Assembly (NCBI GenBank): GCA_947396885.1
Contig: OX377202.1
Location: forward strand, 11,036,001-11,100,000
Length of the DNA: 64,000 bases
Reading direction: 5' to 3'
Source of the DNA: Heligmosomoides polygyrus polygyrus
Lineage: Eukaryota > Nematoda > Chromadorea > Rhabditida > Heligmosomidae
Shown: in pieces, positions 55,126 through 64,000 of the stretch
Layout of the letters: each line of letters begins with the position of its first letter
Position numbering within the stretch: the first letter of the stretch is position 1
The notes under the pieces: model-generated
The model's database searches: none
What the model was told of the DNA's origin: nothing
What the model saw: the letters and a program-made list of their open reading frames with translations, nothing else
Made by a program: the position numbers and the translations under genes

Positions 55126-58100
55126 ATGGTAAGCCTATTTGCTCTAAGCGTACTAACGGCGGCAATTTGTTCGTGCTTCGCTGAGGAATGGTGCTCTACG
55201 GCTCCTGATGAAGGACGGAGGGAGACGTGTCTTCACATTCATGCGATGGATCACATGGCTAGGGTTGGTAACTGCAAAGTCGTCTTTAGATTTCTGAGCT
55301 TCCTCTTTATTTCTGAACTCTGTTTGTTTCTAGATTTTCTAAGCTTCTAAGCAGCAAAAAGTCATCGCTAATCGAAGATAATAAATCGATGTAGAAATTT
55401 TGGGCGTTCTTCTGAGAATCTTGTTCAAGATAGGATCTAGTCCAAGCTTTGAAATTTCGAGAGAGTGAATGCTATAAAAACTCCTCAGTAACTGCCATTC
55501 GCGATCTTCCCTGATGGTGGCTAAACTGTACAGTGTTTACTCAGTTTGTTTCATAGTGTGGAGCACGGCAACTTCCGACTTTAAATCTGGTGGGAGATTA
55601 TTAGGAAACACTACACTAACGAAATTTAAAGAAGAACAGCCGAAACATTCACATGCAGTTTAGAGGGCGGAATGCGCTACTTCGAGTGAATTCCATAGAG
55701 AACCCTCCGGAACGGACACCATCGGAGACTGCAGAGATATCTCATGTGTTTGTGCCTTCCTCAACGGTTCGTTCTATAAAGGTTACCATCATTGGCTGAA
55801 CATCACTAAAACAGCTTCTTAAACAGGCACCGTCCGAAGGAATCAATGTATGCTTCGCAATGGCAGAGTGCTCAACAGAGCTGTAAGGAAGGAGTACAGA
55901 ATGCTAACCATCGACGAAAGGAACAGGTAGTTGCTTGGCGAGTTAAAAAGCGAGGATGCGCTCGAGTTTACCCTTTGCTTCAGATTTCACTCGGCCATGT
56001 GGTCGCTGAAGAGATCCGGAATTTACGATGAGTTCGCGCGAATGCATTCGCTCACAGCTCGCATCGGAGGGGCTCATTCGGGCCCGGCATTTCTACCGTG
56101 GCATCGCGAATACGTAAAGAGGTAGGAGCTCTATGTACCTTCTGCGCAGGATTAATTATTATATACCATTTTGAGTTGAAATTTAACGTTGCCCAAAACG
56201 AATTCAACGTTGTTCAAAACAAATTCAACGACTTCCGAATCAAAGTACACATCTGCGTTGCAAGTTGTACGTCTCAATGTTTCCTTCTTTTCAAAAAATT
56301 TGCGCTTGCAAAAAAAGGCTGTGGAACGAAGAATTAGAAACAATTAGCAAGTTAAGCGTACTCCAGTTGTACGATGCAAGTACAAAATGAGCAAATTGAA
56401 CGATAAAACTACAAGTGATACAACAATACGATAAACAATACAGAACACAAATAACAACACAGCCACGGCCTTTTTTAAGTGTGATATGGAGTTTCGCTAA
56501 AGCGGTGGCGATGCCCGTTCCTCCACGTGGTGCCACTGGAAACTGCTCCCTCTGGGAGCTAAGCTAATCGCGGACATTCGATTGCAGGCGACAGGCCCTA
56601 GTGACAGGCCGGCCTACGAACATTCTGTGTCACATCATATGGTTGATGACGTTACAGAGTTCTCGAGATAATGCTACGGCGTCCGCGGAAGCCGACGCGC
56701 ACTCACAAAGCCCGGCGAGTGTGAGAAGTATGCGAGGGTCCCTGATGCGAGGACGGCATCGGGGGCAACTGAGCTAGTCCGAAAGTCCCGCAACGTAGGC
56801 AAGACCCGCGTAGCAACGTTGAATGTGGGTACGTTGACTAGCCGCTCGTGCGAGTTGGTAGAAGCACTGGAGCGAAGAAAGATAGACTTTTGTGCGGTGC
56901 AAGAGACGAGGTGGTCCTGCTGCAAGTCGAGGGACATTGGCCGTGGCTTCAAAGCCGTTTTGTGCGGCAGTCCCAGGACCACCAGTGGTGTTGGTATGAT
57001 CGTCTCCGAACGTTTCCGTGACGCGATTGCAAGCGTAGAACGTTTCGATGACCGCTTGATGAAGATTGTTGTCGCCGTAGAACAGCGACGATGTCATTTC
57101 TTTTCTGCATATGATCAGCAGTCTGGCTGTTCCGAGCAAACCAAGGACGAGTTCTGGTCCCTGCTTGATGAGAAGACAGCGGAAGTGCCGTCAGAAGATA
57201 TGATTGTTGTGGCAGGTGACCTTAATGGTCACGTCGGAGCAACGAAGGACGGCTACAGCTGTCATGGTGGTTTTGGCTATGGGTCGCGCAACGCCGATGG
57301 TGAGCGTATACTTGAATATGCAGACTCACATGACCTCACCATCGTGAACACCAAATTTAGAAAGCGTGACTCCCTCCTCAACTCGTTTTATAGCGGGAAC
57401 GCCAAAACGCAGATCGAATATGTCCTTGTTAGGCGTCGCGACCAAGGTCTTGTCACAGATGCGAAGACCGTGCCGTACGAGACGGTTGCCACGCAACACC
57501 GCCCACTGATCTGCTCGCTGAAGATCACACCTCCGAGGTGTAAACGTGTGGAGCGATGCGGGTCGGCTAGAATCAAATGGTGGCGACTGAAAGAGAAGGA
57601 AGCGGCAGTTATTTATTTCTCGCATTCGGTTGCCGACGGTGACAACTGTCGACGAAACCTGGAAGGGTGCTACCGATGCGATAACTCGGGCTGCACGCTT
57701 CGAACTTGGCACAACGAAGCCTGGACGACGCTGGGTCGACAAGCAGGCATGGCTGTGGATTGACGATGTCAAAGAAAAAGTCCGAGAAAAGAAACGGCTC
57801 TATCACGTATTTATCGGTGATAAAACAGTTCACAATTGGCGGAATTATCGAGAAGCGAAAAAAGCGGCAAAGAAGGCAGTGGCTGCTGCTAAAGCCGCAT
57901 ACTACACTGAAGTCAGCGAAAAACTGAAAACGCGCGATGGTGGGCGTTATCTTTACCGACACGCCAAAGCTCGCTGTCGCCAAGCAGAAGACATCGAGAA
58001 GTTCTTTGGCATTAACGACGAGAATGGTCACCTTCTGGTGGATCGTAAGAGGGCTGTGAAGCGATGGCACGACTACTTCGAGGAAATCTCGAGTGTTGAA

Positions 58101-61100
58101 TTTGAGCATCCTGATATTCCTTTTGCATCTCCTGTATACGGTCCCGTTCAGAAGATCACAGTGAGCGAAACCGAATCAGCCCTGAGGAAGATGAAGTCAG
58201 GCAAAGCCACTGGTCCCGATGACCTGCCAGCCGACCTGTGGAAGTCGAAGGGCTGGTGCCCTGCTAGCTGGCTGACAGAGTTTTTCAATCAGGTTGTTGC
58301 TGAGAAGAAAGTGCCCGAGAGCTAGCAGCAAAGCACGACCATCTCGATCTGGAAGAAGAAGGGCAGTCCTGCGGACTGCGCTAGTTACCGTCCGATTCGC
58401 CTTCTTTCGCACACCATGAAAATCTTTGAGCGAATTGTCGATCGACGTATCCGGGATGTCGTCCAGCTTTCCACGAATCAGTGTGGTTTCGTCTCTGGCT
58501 GTGGCACCGTTGATGCCATTCACGCCGTACGTCTTCTGCTAGAGAAGCACCGCGAGAAACAGAAACCGGTGCATTTTGCCTTCCTGGACTTGGAGAAGGC
58601 CTTCGACCGAGAAGTTATATGGTACGCGTTGCGGCAACATGGTATCCCTGAAGAGCTTATTGAGTGGATGCGCATTCTTTACTCTTGCCCAAGGAGTCGA
58701 GTGCGAGCGCCAGCAGGCACCTCGATGGAATTTCCCATCTCCGTAGGGGTGCACCAGGGATCTGTGCTATCCCCACTGCTCTTCGTGGTCGTGATGGATG
58801 CGATCTCACGAGATCTCCAGATTTCGGCACCTTGAACGCTGCTCTATGCTGACGACGTCATGCTTGCCTGCGAAGATAAAACCGAACTCGAGCGACAGGC
58901 ACAGGCGTGGTGCGATCGCTTGGCATTGTTCGGTCTTAAGCTAAACGTCAAAAAAACGGAGTACTTGACGACGGATGTGGTTGAGCACGGATCTATTAGG
59001 ATCAATGATACTGAGCTCTCACGAGTTACATCTTTCAAGTATCTCGGATCAGCGATCACGTCCGATGGCAGCCTAAAGTTGGAGGTAAACGCACGTGTGA
59101 ATGCAGCCTGGTCCAAATGGCGCTTACTGACTGGGGTGCTTTGCGACAGGACAATACCTGAGCACCTCAAATCGAAGGTTTATAGAACAGTCGTCCGCCC
59201 AGTAGCGACGTACGGTGCTGAGTGCTGGCCCGTGACGAAGGAAATTGAAAGCCGCCTTAGTGTAATGGAGACGAAAATGCTACGGTGGACGGCTGGTGTT
59301 ACGCGTTTGGACCGCATTCGCAACGACGCCATACGACAGAGGTTCGGTGTCGCCCCGATATCCGAGAAGCTGCGCGAAGCTCGTCTTCGATGGTACGGCC
59401 ACGGATCGTGGTTATTCTTCCTTCGCTACCCCGCGAGCGCTCATCGCACGCTCGCACCCGCCGCAGTATTCTCACGCATCTTTGCAACAGAGCGCGAAAT
59501 CTTTCCTTCATAGCTGTGCGCGCTCAGGGGGAGTGCGCAGCTGGGGTTCTCGCAGCATCCAGGGTGTGTGCCATCCAAACTGCCCCTGTGGGAACTGCTT
59601 TTGTCGCTCAGGGAGAGTCCGCGGATGGATTCTGCGCTCTTCGAGCGCAGAATCAGGCTAGGGAAGGGGCTCCAGGGTGTGCGCCATCCAAACTACCCGT
59701 GTGGAAACTGCTTTCGTCGCTCAGGGAGAGTCCACGGAGCAGTGAGCAGCCACCGACCGACCATCGGCCGCCTTCCACATCGACTGACCGCGCTGACCTC
59801 GTTTTCCACGTTTGCCACGTGTCCGCGACGCGACCGCTCGCGGCGCAGCGAAGGAAGAATAGCCGCCATCACGGCCACGTCCTTCGCGCTAATGACGACA
59901 CCGTCCGGAAGATAGGCCTGAACCTTGAGGTCCCTGGAAGCGGCCCAGGGCAACGCGAAGCAACGTTGGCTAGATACGTTGCATTTGGACTTAAAGATGG
60001 CTGGTGTGCACCCTGATCAAGCATTTGATCGGGAGAATTGGCGTCACCACACCAGAAGAGCGGACCCCGCCACCAAGCGGGACGGACGCTAATGAAAATG
60101 ATAATGATGATGGAGTTTCGTTAAAGCGTTGAAAATCGAAGAAACTGATACAGACGTCGAGTTCCTTCATCCTTGAGAAATGGATGTCGCTCGACAACCT
60201 CTTTGATGAGAAGCAAGTCTCAGCAATAAGCTTTTTTTGCGTTGCTACCCACAGATTGAAAATTGAGTGCTGAAACAACGAGTGACTGGGTGTAACTCAA
60301 ACCATTACCTCCGCGAGTGCGCTCAACTATTTCGCCTTCTCGTTTGTACGAGTTGATAGTGCTTCGTGCAGTGTTCTCTATGAGACCAGCAATCTGAGCA
60401 GCTCCGTGTGTGATCCTTCCGTCGTCGAACACCAACTTGACCATGATCTCCTTCTGACTCCGAGACACTCGACTGTATTGGCTGCATTACAGGCTTTGTT
60501 GAACTTGATCATTGCTCATGTTGACTACAGACATGGCAAATCGCCCAATGTGTTGCGATCGGTGGCCCCGCAGGCAGAGGAGATCCCCTGGCCCTTGGAA
60601 GCTCCGTGTCGCGCCACGGGCACCGGAGGATCCCCAGATGTTACCTAACCCCAGATGGAAGAGGGCTCTCCGCGTATTGATTTCGCCCAGAACGTATTGC
60701 CGTCCGTCGTATTAGTAGAACTCCAGCTATCGCGATTGCCCCGTCCTTCGCCTCATGCCACTTCACTCCGCGCCTCCCCATGCGTCCATGGTAGGACGAC
60801 CCCAAACGCCAGACTAGATAAGGAACACAACAGAAATTACACCCACACAATATGTACAAGGGACACCGCGGCCCAACCTGCGGGGCGGCTAGCTCGCCGT
60901 CCAAACAGTGGCCTGGAAGATATCAAAAGGGACTCACCCAATTCCCCCGGTTGGACACACGGCAAGTTCATACGATTTATTGCAGTCCTCGTCGAGCAGC
61001 ACATACCATGTATCGATTAGAGAATATAGTAGGAGTTCTCCTCAGTGACACAATATCTCTGAGGCCGTGGGGGTGAGCGCAGAGCTCACTAGGCCACACG

Positions 61101-63954
61101 GCCCCCTCTTGGTGCTGTCCCCTCGTGGTGAGCGTTCGAACGTCGTGTAGATTCAGGGCCCCTCGATGGCTATCCGGCAGGAAGGAGTATAGGCGCGAGA
61201 GCGGCTGCCTGTGCATCGCAGAGCAGGGACGATCGATGGAGATTGGCAGCGACGGAAGGGCGGAGCTTGCACCCTCGGATGCTGACGTCAGCCACTTTCC
61301 ATGCCTCGGCCGGACTAAGTGCCTTATCGGCAAGCCATCGTGGGAAACAGCGCCCGGCCAATCACAGGATCGAGGAGGGGGTTGCGACACAATGACAAGA
61401 AAAAGTGGAGAGGTCCGTTTATATAATACGGGAGAAGATTTCAGTAGAACGTTGAATTTCTTTTAAAAGACGTTGAATTTGATTTGAAGAAAGTTGAATT
61501 TGGTTTGGACAACGTTGAATTCGTTTTGGACAACGTTGAATTTGGTTTGGGCAACGTTGAATTCGTTCTGGACAACGTTGAATTTCAACTGAAAACGGTG
61601 TATTAATGAATAGTTATACGTTATTGTTTTGCAGATGATATGTTTGTTCATATTGTTCATACCCACACGTCTAATTATTCTAATTAGAAAAAATGACTAA
61701 TTATTTGTGTAGCAAATATATAACGTATGTATTAATATATGTGTATTAATCTAAATTGCCTTTCAGAATGGAATTGGAACTGCGCTTAGTTGACCCTGAC
61801 TTAGCTATGCCGTACTGGGATTCGGTGCTCGACCAGCGCATACCAGTTCCAAAGCAGTCGGTGCTATGGAGTGACGAGTTGTTGGGTGGAGCGAAACCTG
61901 GGGATCTAACTGAAGGTGCTTTCAAAGGCTGGCTCTTGGAAAACGTATGTTTTATGTTGAAATTGATCTCAAATTTCAAAATGTACTCACTTCAGACGTT
62001 CATAGACTTGATCAGCACTAAAGTACTGACAGATCACCAAATATAGGATACAGATAAAGGATAAAGGACAGCATTACTAAATCTCTTTTTGGAATGCGCC
62101 ACGCATTCTGGTTCTACGGGTTGTCGTGGAGTCGATTTGAATGCGTTTTTGACCATACAATGACTTGTGGTGGCCAGATGATGAACAAGGCAGCGCTTTT
62201 TCCTTACCAGACAAGTCTGGTACCAACTCAGTGACCCGGTAGGGAAGGCTTGGTTGGTCTAGGCGGGAAGTCCGAACCAGGAAGCTGGTATCGGGTGCAC
62301 AGCGGCAGCCGACACCCTCTTTGACCGCGTAATAGTCTTTACCCTAGTTAAAATGGATAAGTCTGAACAAGCCTATAATCTTTTAAAATAAAAATAAAAC
62401 TATTTAGAATTAAATTTTAAAGTTAGATTGAAAATTGGAATTAGAAAACTTTCGGTCCAACGCAATACTAACCTAATTTGTAAAATTGACCGACAGCAAT
62501 CGTTTAAGAAGACTCGTCTGGTGCGTCGGAATATCGGTGGACGATCCTTTCCCCTTACTGAAGTTCAAGTGAACGCTGTCGTTGAAGGAACTGATCTGCA
62601 CGATATCCTAGCCTACACGGCTGCGAAAAAGGTACAGATAACGTTCTCGAAGAGGAATAGATAGAACTGAATTTGCGTTTGATGCAGGGATGTCCAGACT
62701 CTAAATCATGGAAAGCGTTCGAATTCACACATGGAAATCCGCATATTTTCGTTGGCGGTAAGAAGCAACATCCTATCTTTATTCTCTGATCGCTGGAGAC
62801 AGTTTGAATATTTGCTTTGACAGAAGACATGGTTCTCACGTCTACATCGGCCAACGATCCAATGTTCTTCATCTATCACTCCTTCATTGACCTCGTCTGG
62901 GAGCAGTGGAGGCAACGTGAACAGGTAACATTTATTGTATTGTACGAGTTTGCTCACTTTATACGGCGGTTGCTTCCTTTATGCGGATCGGCCAAGGACT
63001 GCTGTGCCCGGTCGCCTCTTTTCCTTCTATAAAGCTTATAACATTCACCGATTTATTGGCTTCAGTAGAACAAAATCGGAAGTAGAATGTGGCTGACGGA
63101 AGTAGCCGGGCAGAAGACGAACGAAGAAACAACGCTCGCAACTCGCAACTCGCGACTAACAACCGACGACTGACTATGAACTGAGAATGGTCGCTATTTA
63201 TAGCCAAACGAAAGAGGGCGGAGCTAAACACTGCTCCAGAATTACGAGATTGTACAGCTTTTGCGGACTGATCATACGGACATACTTTCGGTAGACAGTG
63301 AACAATATTTATCACAATAGATAGTGCACGTCATGAGGAGTGATGAGGCAAACATGGCAGCGGTGTACAAGGAGCAATATCGACTTGTACGGGCTGATCG
63401 CTTTACATTAAAACATTTGTAATTACTGTAAGCCAGGCTTTGCAAACAATTAAAACCAACTACTTATAGCGCAGTTTTTAAGCTTTTCTATTTTGTTTTG
63501 GGCGCGTGTAGCGCAGTCGCAGGAGACGCTGACCGCCGCCTGCACCCGATACCAGATTGCTGGTTCGGATCTTCCACCCAGGCTAACCAAGCCTTCCATC
63601 CCTGAATTGGTACCAGACTTGTCTGGGAAGGACAAAGCGCTGATTTGTACATCGGCTGGTCACTGCAAGTAATTGTATGGCCAAATACGCATTCAAATCG
63701 CCTCCACGACATCCCGTAGAAGTAGAATGCCAAAAGGGATTGAGTAACGCTGTCCCTTATCCTTTATTTTGTTTTAAAGGCCAAGTCTTTTTAATAAATC
63801 TATTACAAGATAACAATTCAGACTATGGAACAACGTAGCACTGAATATCCGCCTGACAACGAATTATGCAGCGCTAGGAGTCACTTCTCCACATCACCGA
63901 TGAGGCCATTTGGCGATCTGTTGAACATCAATGGTCTATCCAACGACTACACAG
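55126..63954 (+). CDS. Tyrosinase, secreted; 3' end beyond window
   Basis: Exons: 55126-55267, 55827-55926, 55984-56121, 61767-61944, 62497-62631, 62688-62757, 62824-62924, 63822-63954 (more beyond the window). Each junction has GT/AG and keeps phase. Exon 1 gives a signal peptide (MVSLFALSVLTAAICSCFAE). Type-3 copper ligands are all present: CuA His in RFHSAMW, GGAHSGPAF and LPWHREY; CuB His in FTHGNPHIFVGG (two) and FIYHSFIDLVWEQW. SANDPMFF precedes the last. Tyrosinases oxidise tyrosine and diphenols; nematode enzymes of this kind are linked to cuticle or eggshell cross-linking, so that role is inferred. Introns are 56-66 bases or hold transposons (5.6 kb in intron 3). C-terminal domains lie outside the window. 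Confidence 0.9.
56815..59960 (+). pseudogene. RTE endonuclease/reverse transcriptase, frameshifted
   Basis: Order on the plus strand: endonuclease (LNVGTLTSRSCELVEALE, VQETRWS with the catalytic Glu, VVAGDLNGHVG, QIEYVLVRRRD, ATQHRPLICSL) to about 57580. The linker follows (KQAWLWIDDVKEKVREKK), then the reverse transcriptase (SYRPIRLLSHTMKIFERIV, CGFVSGCGTVDAIHA, AFLDLEKAFDRE, GVHQGSVLSPLLF). The catalytic LLYADDVMLAC lies near 58845, and the C-terminal region follows (KMLRWTAGVTRLDRIRN). The MITE at 59404-59870 splits RWYGH from VLRANDD. Frameshifts near 57600, 58330 and 58835 and a TAG at 58323 disable it. Confidence 0.85.
59404..59870. mobile_element. GC-rich MITE with exact 9-bp duplication
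   Basis: ACGGCCACG at 59395-59403 and 59871-59879 flanks the insert exactly, and the RTE reading frame (RWYGH then VLRAND) is restored when one copy is removed. The ends are inverted repeats: GATCGTGGTTATTCTTCC versus, from the right, GATGGCGGCTATTCTTCC. An internal pair of about 65-base repeats (CCAGGGTGTGYGCCATCCAA ... CGCTCAGGGAGAGTCC) lies at 59560-59625 and 59670-59735. A 9-bp target suggests Mutator-like mobilisation. Confidence 0.85.
60130..60470 (-). pseudogene. Transposase HTH fragment
   Basis: The minus strand reads SRSQKEIMVKLVFDDGR, then AAQIAGLIENTARSTINSY and KREGEIVERTRGG. This is a helix-turn-helix followed by the GGR-type linker common in Tc1/IS630-like transposases. Past a frame break it continues LLLIKEVVERHPFLKDEG near 60200. 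No ATG begins the frame and no catalytic domain is seen. It is probably what remains of the element bounded by 56150 and 61625. Confidence 0.55.
60475..61440. other. GC-rich unassigned block in tyrosinase intron 3
   Basis: About 970 bases are far richer in GC than the surrounding intron. Short open frames exist on both strands but none has recognisable domains. A TATA-like TTTATATAATACG lies at 61419-61431, at the edge of the block. It may be a captured genomic segment inside the relic transposon. Confidence 0.35.
61448..61597. repeat. 24-base minisatellite, about six units
   Basis: Units of the type AACGTTGAATTTGGTTTGGAC repeat with a 24-base period, alternating TTTGGTTTGG and TTCGTTTTGG forms. 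Two to three units in the opposite orientation lie at 56170-56240. Confidence 0.85.
62047..62330 (-). repeat. SINE in tyrosinase intron 4
   Basis: GATAAAGGATAAAGGACAGC (tail complement) leads into GGAATGCGCCACGCATTC, TGGTGGCCAGATGATGAAC and a GGTATCGGGTGCACAG head region on the minus strand. The copy is moderately diverged. Confidence 0.85.
62945..63330 (-). repeat. Probable solo LTR in tyrosinase intron 7
   Basis: On the minus strand GGCTATAAATAGCGACC (TATA box) is followed about 130 bases on by GCCAATAAATCGG (polyadenylation signal) and then about 100 bases to the intron's start. This arrangement is typical of an LTR's U3-R-U5. The outer limits and the target duplication were not resolved. 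GAGTTGCGAGTTGCGAG is a short internal duplication in the R region. Confidence 0.5.
63500..63764 (+). repeat. SINE in tyrosinase intron 7 with exact 11-bp duplication
   Basis: TATTTTGTTTT at 63489-63499 and 63765-63775 flanks the copy exactly. It starts GGGCGCGTGTAGCGCAGTCG and ends TTATCCTT. About 20 bases of the body are missing after CCATCCCTGAATTGG. The exact duplication marks it as one of the younger copies. Confidence 0.9.
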
Positions 63955-64000
63955 GTGATAAGAGACGAAAACTCGTCAAGGCCGTTTTATACTAGTCATT

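Larger units (their letters stand above)
56505..60109 (+). mobile_element. Full-length RTE element with 19-bp target duplication
   Basis: ATGGAGTTTCGCTAAAGCG (56486-56504) and ATGGAGTTTCGTTAAAGCG (60110-60128) flank the element with one mismatch. The 3' end is a short AATGATAATGATG tail. Without the 467-bp MITE and its duplicated 9 bases the RTE is about 3.13 kb. It lies in sense orientation in tyrosinase intron 3. Confidence 0.9.
56150..61625 (-). mobile_element. Relic DNA transposon with minisatellite-bearing inverted ends
   Basis: The left flank (CAGTTGAAATTTAACG-type, near 56170, then AACGAATTCAACGTTG units) is the inverse of the right flank at about 61450-61610 (CGTTGAATTTCAACTGAAAACG at its outer edge). 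Between them, on the minus strand at 60470-60130, lies a transposase-like HTH fragment. An RTE later split the element (56505-60109). The ends and class are uncertain; the reconstruction rests on inverted symmetry plus the RTE target duplication. Confidence 0.5.

Overview
This window reads as nuclear DNA of a strongylid (clade V) nematode, most likely a hookworm-type parasite. The evidence is: short exons joined at GT..TTTCAG splice sites; an apparent spliced-leader acceptor just 5' of a tyrosinase start codon; five copies or near-copies of the nematode SL1 spliced-leader sequence; a nematode-type tyrosinase with all six copper histidines; and many mariner, Tc1 and RTE elements. No bacterial operons, rRNA genes, CRISPR arrays or ribosome binding sites are visible. 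All gene models below were assembled by eye from splice consensus, reading-frame phase and protein character.

Host genes. (1) Two minus-strand exons (4951-5205) encode the end of a protein with two hydrophobic helices. (2) Minus-strand orphan exons lie at 16055-16396 and 20988-21294. (3) A minus-strand first exon lies at 30094-30547. (4) A complete eight-exon plus-strand gene (37066-47378) encodes a secreted protein of about 297 residues built from CxxxC-type repeats. (5) A plus-strand tyrosinase gene starts at 55126 and runs off the window after exon 8 (63954). The introns of the last two genes are filled with transposons.

Mobile DNA makes up a large share of the window. The most abundant family is a tRNA-derived SINE (19 copies or fragments, several with clear target-site duplications). 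RTE-clade non-LTR elements occur at 14546-15510, 24010-25110, 31157-36374, 42992-44090, 47462-48520 and 56505-60109. Mariner elements lie at 5269-6425, 10266-11170, 16683-17876, 44992-45722 and 54107-54810. A 1041-bp almost wholly palindromic mariner MITE lies at 8361-9401. Two Tc1-like elements (31731-32643 and 52890-53770) share the same rearrangement, in which the DNA-binding half of the transposase has been replaced by an inverted copy of the 3' end. Two related elements with 9-bp target duplications look Mutator-like. Several foldback or MITE families and two probable solo LTRs are also present.

Two regions record ordered insertion histories. At 31157-36374 an RTE was hit by a Mutator-like element, which was then hit by a Tc1 element; the related copy at 11541-12950 preserves the empty site. 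In tyrosinase intron 3 a relic DNA transposon was hit by an RTE (19-bp duplication), which was then hit by a 467-bp MITE (9-bp duplication).
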